Shown here one piece after another: positions 59,411 to 64,000 of a stretch of 64,000 bases of DNA (position 1 is its first letter; each line of letters opens with the position of its first letter). The notes under the pieces were generated by a model. The model had not been told where the DNA came from, ran no database searches, and saw only the letters and a program-made list of their open reading frames with translations. The DNA lies in NCBI RefSeq assembly GCF_964340395.1, contig NC_135567.1, forward strand, positions 9,061,158-9,125,157, in the 5' to 3' direction. This DNA is from Glandiceps talaboti. Lineage: Eukaryota > Hemichordata > Enteropneusta > Spengelidae. Made by a program: the position numbers and the translations under genes.

Positions 59411-59449
59411 CTCTTCTCAGGCTTCACCAACGCAATATAAAAAATTCAA

Positions 59450-60130
59450 CTCATTCTGAACACCTCGCCTCGTTTTATTACCAGAATAAAGAAACATGAT
59501 CACATCACCGATGTTTTACATAATCTCAATTGGCTTCCAATAACCGAACAGATAACATTCAAGATCCGACTGCTGACTTATCGCGTCCTCAATGGTACCA
59601 CCCCCTTCATATATGCGTAATCAGCACACAGTGTGTAAACCAACCCGCTGCTTTCGTTCTAGTAATCAAAAGCAACTAATAGTACTAAGAGGTGCATCAA
59701 ATTCCTTTGGATGTCGCGCTTTCTACTACGTTGTATCGAAGCCTTGGAACGATATCCCATGTCACATCAGACATTGCAATGCACATCAATTGTTATTTTA
59801 AAGTTGCAATAAGGTTTACAGTATGTAATCTAAATTGTATTACTCTTACAAACATTTTTTTGAGATTTGTTTTACATGTCTATCTTAGTCTAAACCCACA
59901 TTTTAAATCATTGTTATCGTTATTTACTCATTTAAAGCTTTTTACATTTATTCAGACAATGTTTCTGAACTTTTCTTTTTATCTTTTTTTTCAGCAATGT
60001 CTTTATCCTTTCTTAGTGCAGTGCATTTTGTTTTATTCATGTTTTTTTTTCATTATCTTCTCTTCTATGAAGCGCCAGTGAACAGTCATTGATATATGGC
60101 GCTATATATATTGTATTTTTATCATTATCA
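59450..60130 (+). pseudogene. L2-like LINE 3' fragment (block 2)
   Basis: ARFITRIKKHDHIT-like text near 59465, NWLPITEQITFKIRLLTYRV near 59523, then VCKPTRCFRSSNQKQLIVLR and WNDIPCHIRH, in changing frames. The tail GAAGCGCCAGTGAACAG and GGCGCTATATATATTG closes it. It is collinear with 44815-45470. A third, shorter scrap (TSARFITRIKKRVHIT) is at 58490-58550. Confidence 0.7.
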
Positions 60131-60379
60131 TTAACAACGTTTATGTGCCACATAAAGTAGCTTGTAGTTTTAATGACTAATTTGCATAATTAATGTTTTT
60201 CAGTAATTAGGCTAAATCTTAGTAATGCAAGTATAAAATTCAATATAATGTACTGCATACATCAACCATAACAAAGTCCACAACTTCTAAAAAGCTTTGC
60301 CACGTAGCTTTTAGTTTTAATGATCATTTGCATAATTAAAAATAATTGTCAGTAATTAGGACAGACAAGTCATCGTTGC

Positions 60380-61132
60380 AATTTCACCCTGGAAGTATGG
60401 GGCTATGAGAATTGATAGTATAAATGTGAGTGACAGGTCATACGCTATGGATCACGACAAGCAAAATGTGAATAAACTGTCGGAGGAAAAAGACATTGTG
60501 TAGTAATAGACAATAGACTCTCTTTTTTTAATTACAAGTATACTAAGATAAACAAGGCTAACCAAATCATGGGAGTAATAAGTAAAACATATCCTAATTT
60601 GGATACAAGTACATTTGGATTGCTGTACAATACTCTGGTTCGGTCCCCACATTTAGTATGCAATCAGGTGTGGGCTCACAGCTCACTAAACATATCAAGG
60701 TTATTGAAAATGTTTAGCAACGAGATACAAAGCTTATTCCGGGCTACAAGGTTCTGCCTTATGAGGAGCTGTTGAGACTAAATTTGCAAACCTTATTTAG
60801 GATATCACCTTACGGAGATGTGATTGACTTCCTTAAAATTGCAACTAAGACATTCGACCCAGAGGGCACTCGTATAAACTTTTCAAGGAGCATACTAGAT
60901 TGGACAAACGAAAGCACTTTGTTTTGTGCATAAAAGTGTTAATACTAGGAACAATCTGCCACAGTATGCTGTTTCAGCATCAACTGTTCAGTCCCATGAG
61001 CGACGACTTGATAAACTCTCAGAAGAACTACCATATAAGTTTGATATTGACTCTCAACCAATCACTTTAGACATCACCTTGCACTCAAAGCATTGCATGG
61101 ACGACGACCTTCTGACAAGACTGAAACAATAA
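60380..61132 (+). pseudogene. CR1-like RT C-terminal fragment (block 2, first)
   Basis: Collinear with 45760-46434 but fuller: EEKDIV, INKANQIMGVISKTYPNLDT, FGLLYNTLVRSPHLVCNQV, then HKSVNTRNNLPQYAVSAST and ERRLDKLSEELPYKF, ending TRLKQ and a stop. Frameshifts are present. Confidence 0.65.
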
Positions 61133-61138
61133 TGTCTG

Positions 61139-61672
61139 GTTTGACCCCACCTTGAGTATGCAGTCAAGTGTGTGATCTACATCTCACTGAACATGTTAAT
61201 GTTATTGAAAATGTTTAGCCACGGGTTACAAAGCTTAATCCAGGCTACAAGGTTGTGCAATATGAGGAGCGGTTGAGATGACTAAATCTGCAAACCTTAG
61301 GATATCAACTTAGGGAGATATGATTGACTTGCTTAAAAAAATTGCAACCGTGACATACGACCCAAACTTTTCAGATTTGATCAGGTTCAACATTGGTGCA
61401 ACTAGAGGACACGTACAAAGCTTTCAAGGAGCATACTAGCGAAACGAAAACAGTCTTTTTATGCATAGAAGTGTGGTAATACTAGGAACAGTCTGCAACA
61501 GTCTGCAGATTCAGCATCAACTGTTCAGTCCTATTAGCGACGACTTGATAAACTCTCAGAAGAATTACCATGTAAGTTTGATATTGACTCTCAACCAATC
61601 ACTTTAGACATCACCATGCACTCAAAGCATTACATGGACGACGACGATCTGACAAGACTGAAACAATAATGT
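61139..61672 (+). pseudogene. CR1-like RT C-terminal fragment (block 2, second)
   Basis: A tandem second copy of the same C-terminal region, from the LTLSMQ-like start (TTTGACCCCACCTTGAGTAT) to the same stop context GACTGAAACAATAATG. It has more stops than the first. The 3' flank (ATGTATGTAGAGATGAGTG to 62010) is shared with 46440-46736. Confidence 0.65.
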
Positions 61673-61965
61673 ATACACTGATATGTATGTAGAGATGAGT
61701 GTATACGTTCTGTGACTGGGTCCGAATTTCTGGTCTGACAGAATGTTAATTGATACATACAGACCCATGTTTGCTGGTGAAATAAGCTTAGAACAACTAA
61801 TAGCGTAAAAAGTATTGTATAACAAGAACTACATTCATGTACACGTGAATGTCAAGAACAAATAACACATATTTAAATATTGATCATTTTTCTACATACT
61901 ACGTCAACAAATATTGCACCCTCGTGATCCTGATATGAATATATTTTCCTAATACTTTTTCATAC

Positions 61966-62010
61966 CTTTTTCTTATAATTCTTCAATACATCTTCCAGAA
62001 AAGTGCTTCC
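61966..62010 (-). CDS. Paralogue of the 15-codon exon
   Basis: Reads GSTFLEDVLKNYKKK with acceptor TTTTGCAG and donor GTATGA, phase 0 at both ends. It is the upstream copy of 46692-46736. Both splice sites changed relative to that copy only in tolerated positions (TTGTAG versus TTGCAG). Confidence 0.6.
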
Positions 62011-62905
62011 CTGCAAAACGTATAGAAAGAAGCATTGTTAAATTGTGCATGAATCATTTGAATAATTGAAGATTTTCAGTAATTAGTATATTTCAAGTGT
62101 GCAAGCTGCAAACTCAACATAATTTTGTACATACATTGATGATATGAACGTCCTTGTGACATATAAAGTTTGAAAATGTAGCTTTTAGTGTTATTGACTC
62201 ATTTGCATAATCTTTTTTTTAGTAATTAGGCTAATTAGGCGTTCAAATTCAATATCATTTACTACATAAATTAATAATAACAAAGTGCACAGCTTCTAAA
62301 ATGTTTTGAGATGCACCTAGTTTCAATGATGTCTCACCCATTGGTCACCCTCTTTCATATCGGATCATAGCATGCCGATGAGGGTGGCGAGACAAGACAT
62401 ATCGCATAGTCGATGTCTGTTGTTGTAAATCACATTTAAAAACAAATACAGAAAGAGGTTGGTCGCAAATGAAATAATGCGTGCTTTTTTTCTCACTTTG
62501 GACACAAATAAACATCATTGTCGAATGAAGCAAGATAGATTCAAACTTTTCATTTGTAATTCCCAATGAGATAAAATATTATCATTTATTTGTGCTATCC
62601 ATGTTTGTAATTTCTTTTTATCAGTTGTAATCCTCAACTATTTTCGCTCATATATACCTTTCAGGACGCATGTCACTTTGCTATGTGTCTGAATTAAATT
62701 GTACATAATTTTGTTTACTAAAATGGATCTTAAAGTGTATGTAAATAGGTTTCCAAAGTTTCCGACTTTTTGTCTGCAAATGACGAAGTTTTTATAGGTG
62801 ATTAAAGATTTGTATGACACTTTTGACACAAGTACCATATTAATAACGAAAAATTGATTTTTTAGGAAAAATTCCGGAAATTGTCGAAGTTGTTTATGTA
62901 TTTCA

Positions 62906-62913
62906 TGACGTCA
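62906..62913. promoter_or_regulatory. CRE-type site TGACGTCA
   Basis: A perfect palindromic TGACGTCA, the consensus for CREB/ATF factors, 22 bases before the ATG at 62935. Such sites cluster close to transcription starts in animals. No TATA box is visible. Confidence 0.45.
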
Positions 62914-62934
62914 CAACCATAACCAACTTCAAAT

Positions 62935-63194
62935 ATGTCCGATTACATAACATGGGATAGCCATTCTAGTGGAACCACGTTCCACTATTTAGAAGTCAAA
63001 ATTGACAATGACAACAATAAATGGAGTACTAGTGATGACGAAGATGATGCGGTAGTGGGGGATGCTTGTATTGTACCGTTTCTATATGATCCACTACCAA
63101 ACCCACGACTACAGCCAAACAGCAATCCCCAGCTGCAGACATGCATAATGGTTGTTGACGATGTTATTGTCGACAGACTAAATAATACTGACTG
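62935..63194 (+). CDS. Candidate first coding exon, acidic protein
   Basis: From an ATG with A at -3, 86 codons are open and end exactly at a consensus donor ACTG|GTAAGT, leaving phase 2. The peptide starts MSDYITWDSHSSGTTFHYLE, has an acidic stretch TSDDEDDAVVGDA, a proline-rich DPLPNPRLQPNSNP and VVDDVIVDRL. I recognise no domain. The CRE site just upstream and the strong donor make a real first exon likely; the following exon would be beyond the right edge. A foldback element (63385-63785) sits in the presumed first intron. Confidence 0.5.
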
Positions 63195-63384
63195 GTAAGT
63201 TATGATAATAAAAAGCAGATATTTAAAATTAGCAGATGAAGCAAAACATTGGGTCGAAATTTCGAAAGTAGCTGTCCCATTGAGATCGTAACACCGTAAC
63301 AGTAGTACTATTTAGTTTAGTTGGATTATAATCGACTTACTGACTACCTGACTACACAATATGTGTACGCTGACATGTGTTTGA

Positions 63385-63785
63385 ACCACAGGCATTTGTT
63401 TCCCGAGTTATGTCTCAGAATATTTCTATCAGAATGCAATAAAATGTCGATAATATCGTTAATATTGACGTATTTAGCCAACTATATATGAAAGGGGTAA
63501 AATTACACTTGTTTCTGTGATCGCGCAGGTTCACTCACCGCGAAAGAAGACAGGCCGCCATTAGTATATATATAGTACCGTACATGAACTTTCAACCGGC
63601 CGTTGTAGTGGGCAAACATTTCGAACATTTTACCTTCCGTCCCTTTCGCGGTGAGTGAACCTGTGCGATCACAGAAACAAGTGTAATTTTACCCCTTCCA
63701 TATATAGTTGGCTAAATACGTCAATATTAAAAATATTATCGACATTTTATTGTATTCTGAACTCGGGAAACAAATGCCTGTGGTT
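63385..63785. mobile_element. Foldback/MITE-like element with long inverted arms
   Basis: Left arm 63385-63546 and right arm 63643-63785 are reverse complements, for example AACCACAGGCATTTGTTTCC and GGTTCACTCACCGCGAAAG on the left with their complements on the right. The left arm has about 20 extra bases near 63420-63440. The loop is about 96 bases and contains CCGGCCGTTGTAGTGGGC. No coding capacity, consistent with a foldback or MITE-type element. Confidence 0.8.
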
Positions 63786-64000
63786 TGAACCGCCATTCGT
63801 ATATTTCATGTGAACGTCTATGTAAAATTGAAGGTATGATCGGTTGTCAATCTTTAAAGGATTTTGTGAAATCATCATTACCAGAAAAAACCAGAACAGT
63901 TCAGGAACGGCCAAATAATTTATTGACGGTGAGCACTGAGGATACACTGCGTGCCAGGGTAGCAGGGCGACTCGTAGGTCTACCGCTACAGCACCCAGTA

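Overview
The window is nuclear DNA of an invertebrate animal, probably marine. It is AT-rich, with spliced genes, long introns, very abundant tetranucleotide microsatellites (ATAC, CAGA, AAAT) and a broad mix of retroelements (CR1/L2-like LINEs, a DIRS-like element, a Penelope-like fragment). The expanded ANK, ROCO and TRIM-type families fit an amphioxus, hemichordate or lophotrochozoan genome, but the sequence alone does not fix the taxon.

The main host genes lie on the minus strand and form what looks like a tandem family of ankyrin-LRR-ROC-COR (ROCO) proteins. The best member (gene A) has ankyrin exons at 51727-51831 and 47845-47946, short helical exons at 46692-46736 and 41899-41979, and a large 3' exon at 37720-40980. 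The large exon carries leucine-rich repeats, a ROC GTPase, a COR domain and a long C-terminal region. Every junction I can place is phase 0. Two of the small exons have paralogous copies upstream (61966-62010 and 58616-58696), inside a segmental duplication. Downstream, a second member (gene B) starts at 11744 with a ten-codon first exon, followed by ankyrin-type exons at 10768-10860 and 743-838, and runs off the left edge. At the right edge a different plus-strand gene may begin at 62935, just after a perfect CRE-type site.

Most of the rest is mobile or repetitive. 0-13 kb: gene B introns with a local duplication, a ZNF862/hAT-like zinc-finger pseudogene, a tRNA-derived SINE head and a Penelope GIY-YIG fragment. 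14-18.4 kb: a LINE interrupted by a DIRS-like element. 18.4-19.5 kb: microsatellites. 19.9-26.8 kb: a non-coding tandem array of about 2.6 kb units. 26.9-37.3 kb: microsatellites, a LINE 3' part, two TRIM RING fragments, and two (TA)n-flanked palindromic elements whose arms fold as hammerhead-ribozyme-like motifs. 41.5-46.5 and 58.4-62 kb: duplicated blocks of LINE fragments and Helentron-like elements with a 146-bp tandem core next to a TGTC microsatellite. 49.6-50.7 kb: a clean 5'-truncated LINE. 55.6-58.3 kb: a longer decayed CR1-like LINE. 63.4-63.8 kb: a foldback element.

The observations most worth follow-up are the hammerhead-like palindromes at 27146-27296 and 35603-35737, the ANK-LRR-ROC-COR gene family with its duplicated small exons, and the Helentron-like elements that appear to carry many of the TGTC microsatellites.
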